A model generated the notes under the pieces. That model ran no database searches and was not told the DNA's origin. It saw only the letters and a program-made list of their open reading frames with translations. Of a stretch of 6,895 nt of DNA, positions 5,907 to 6,895 are shown piece by piece. Numbering within the stretch: position 1 is the first letter of the stretch; each line of letters begins with the position of its first letter. The stretch lies in NCBI GenBank assembly GCA_003222935.1, contig QHXL01000465.1, positions 1 to 6,895 on the forward strand, written 5' to 3'. Position numbers and translations under genes: made by a program. The stretch is from Acidobacteriota bacterium. GTDB taxonomy: Bacteria; Acidobacteriota; Blastocatellia; Pyrinomonadales; Pyrinomonadaceae.

Positions 5907-6662
5907 ATGGAAGCTAACGACCCTATTAAGAAACGCATAGTAATCAATCTGGATAACCCGCCTGGTGGACAAGGTTCTGCCGGATCGCGTGGCTACGGTC
6001 AACAACGCCGCAAGTCGAGAAGCTGGCTCAAGATAATCCTCGTCTTGTTTCTGTTGATTGTTATGGGAGTTGTTGCAGTTGGCGTTGGTGGGTTTCTTTG
6101 GTGGCGTAACTATCAAACCAAACCTGCCTACTCGTTGGCGTTGATCATCGACGCGGCACAACGAGACGACATGGCGTCGTTCAAAAAACAGATCGACGAT
6201 GATGCCATCGCGAGAAATCTTATTGCTGACGTCAGTAAGCAAGCAGCGGAGCGTTACGGTATTGCACTGAACGAAGGCATGCAGAAACAGATCGATGCGG
6301 TCATCCCGACACTGCTGCCGAAGTTGAAAACAACTATCGAGGAAGAGGTCGCAAAAGAGATAAAGGAGTTTGCCTCAAAATCGCAACCTAAGCCGTTCAT
6401 CCTGGTAGCGCTCGCTGTTCCGTCACTGGTGACGATCACAACCGAAGGGGACAAAGCCAAGGCTGTAGCACCCATGTCAAATCGGACCATCGAATTGGGA
6501 CTTCAGCGCGACGCAGATCTTTGGAAGGTGACTGAATTCAAAGATGAAGTATTACTTCAGCGCGTGGTTGATAATGTGATGAAAGACCTGCCGGCAATCG
6601 GCGGAATTGATTTTGGAAAGACTTTGTTGAAGGGATTGCAAAAACCGAAGAAGCGTCGATAA
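5907..6662 (+). CDS. Single-pass membrane protein, DUF2939-like
   Basis: 251 residues, function unknown. A basic, Gly/Gln-rich cytoplasmic N-terminus (1-41, with QQRRKSRSWLK) precedes one strong transmembrane segment (about 42-66, IILVLFLLIVMGVVAVGVGGFLWW). The remaining 180 residues should lie outside the inner membrane. The start of that part, PAYSLALIIDAAQRDDMASFKKQIDDDAIARNLIADVSKQ (spread over about 73-112), has the look of DUF2939 proteins, in which a helical segment counts residues such as 'AAQ.DD...F...ID'. A charged helical stretch follows, then beta strands (LVTITTEGDKAKAVA, IELGLQRDADLWKVTEF) and a basic C-terminus. ATG 5907 is preferred over the in-frame TTG 5895 because a weak GGA sits seven bases upstream. 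The gene is 91 bases after xseA and six bases before xseB, so it is probably cotranscribed with them, although no link to exonuclease VII is known to me. Confidence 0.85.
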   Translation: MEANDPIKKRIVINLDNPPGGQGSAGSRGYGQQRRKSRSWLKIILVLFLLIVMGVVAVGVGGFLWWRNYQTKPAYSLALIIDAAQRDDMASFKKQIDDDAIARNLIADVSKQAAERYGIALNEGMQKQIDAVIPTLLPKLKTTIEEEVAKEIKEFASKSQPKPFILVALAVPSLVTITTEGDKAKAVAPMSNRTIELGLQRDADLWKVTEFKDEVLLQRVVDNVMKDLPAIGGIDFGKTLLKGLQKPKKRR

Positions 6663-6668
6663 ACGATC

Positions 6669-6895
6669 ATGAAGGAAGAACCAAGGACCTTTGAAGCCTC
6701 ACTCGAAGCACTCGAGCAGATAGTCCGCCACCTTGAAAGCGGCGACCTGGCGCTCGAGAAGAGTCTCGAATTGTTTGAACAAGGTATCCGTCTCTCACGC
6801 GAGTGCCAGGATCGACTTAGCCAGGCTGAGCGTCGCATTGAAGTCTTGATGCGCGACAACCAGGGACGCGCGGTCGTAAGCGCCTTTGAACCAAA
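6669..6895 (+). CDS. xseB: Exodeoxyribonuclease VII small subunit, incomplete at window end
   Basis: The frame is open from ATG 6669 to the last base, giving 75 codons with no stop. It reads TFEASLEALEQIVRHLESGD, then LALEKSLELFEQGIRLSREC and a Gln/Glu-rich helix QDRLSQAERRIEVL. This is the standard XseB pattern of two antiparallel helices with the LESGDLxLExSLxLFEQG turn. XseB chains coat the helical arm of XseA and are needed for a stable, active exonuclease VII. The start lies six bases after the stop of the membrane-protein gene with no clear ribosome binding site of its own beyond the AAGAAG near 6650, so translational coupling is likely. Most of the family's 70-90 residues are present; only the tail is cut by the window edge. 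Confidence 0.94.
   Translation, partial: MKEEPRTFEASLEALEQIVRHLESGDLALEKSLELFEQGIRLSRECQDRLSQAERRIEVLMRDNQGRAVVSAFEP

Overview
The window looks like chromosomal DNA of an acidobacterium, most likely class Blastocatellia. This is inferred from the VWFA-related protein type found almost only in Acidobacteriota (2501-4266), from several palindromic intergenic repeats, and from moderate GC. No database search was possible, so the taxonomy is an inference.

Layout. On the minus strand, egtD (histidine N-alpha-methyltransferase, first step of ergothioneine synthesis) is followed by an ATP-binding protein of the osmoprotectant (OpuCA/ProV-like) ABC family at 112-861. They are separated by a 101-bp REPIN-like inverted repeat that ends one base before the ATPase start codon. 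Downstream of the ATPase, 1-111 holds a short stem-loop and a well-placed ribosome binding site leading into a 16-codon ORF; the partner permease is not visible.

A divergent intergenic region of about 440 bp (2057-2500) is dominated by a 224-nt foldback (2170-2393). On the plus strand, 2501-4266 encodes an exported VWFA-related protein that is now in two frames: a signal-peptide/DUF4097-like half (2501-3529) and the VWA half (3526-4266). The two frames overlap at GTGA. The junction looks like a lost 3n+1 bases rather than two natural genes.

The last third is an exonuclease VII cluster: xseA (4394-5815), a single-pass membrane protein resembling DUF2939 (5907-6662), and xseB (6669 to the window end, incomplete). 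xseA is preceded by a nine-base periodic, self-complementary repeat that reaches into its ribosome binding site.

The genes are mostly familiar. The points worth a second look are the egtD/ABC pairing, the repeat that replaces a ribosome binding site, the large foldback, the split VWA gene, and the membrane protein lodged between the two exonuclease VII subunits. I do not see a convincing wholly new system.
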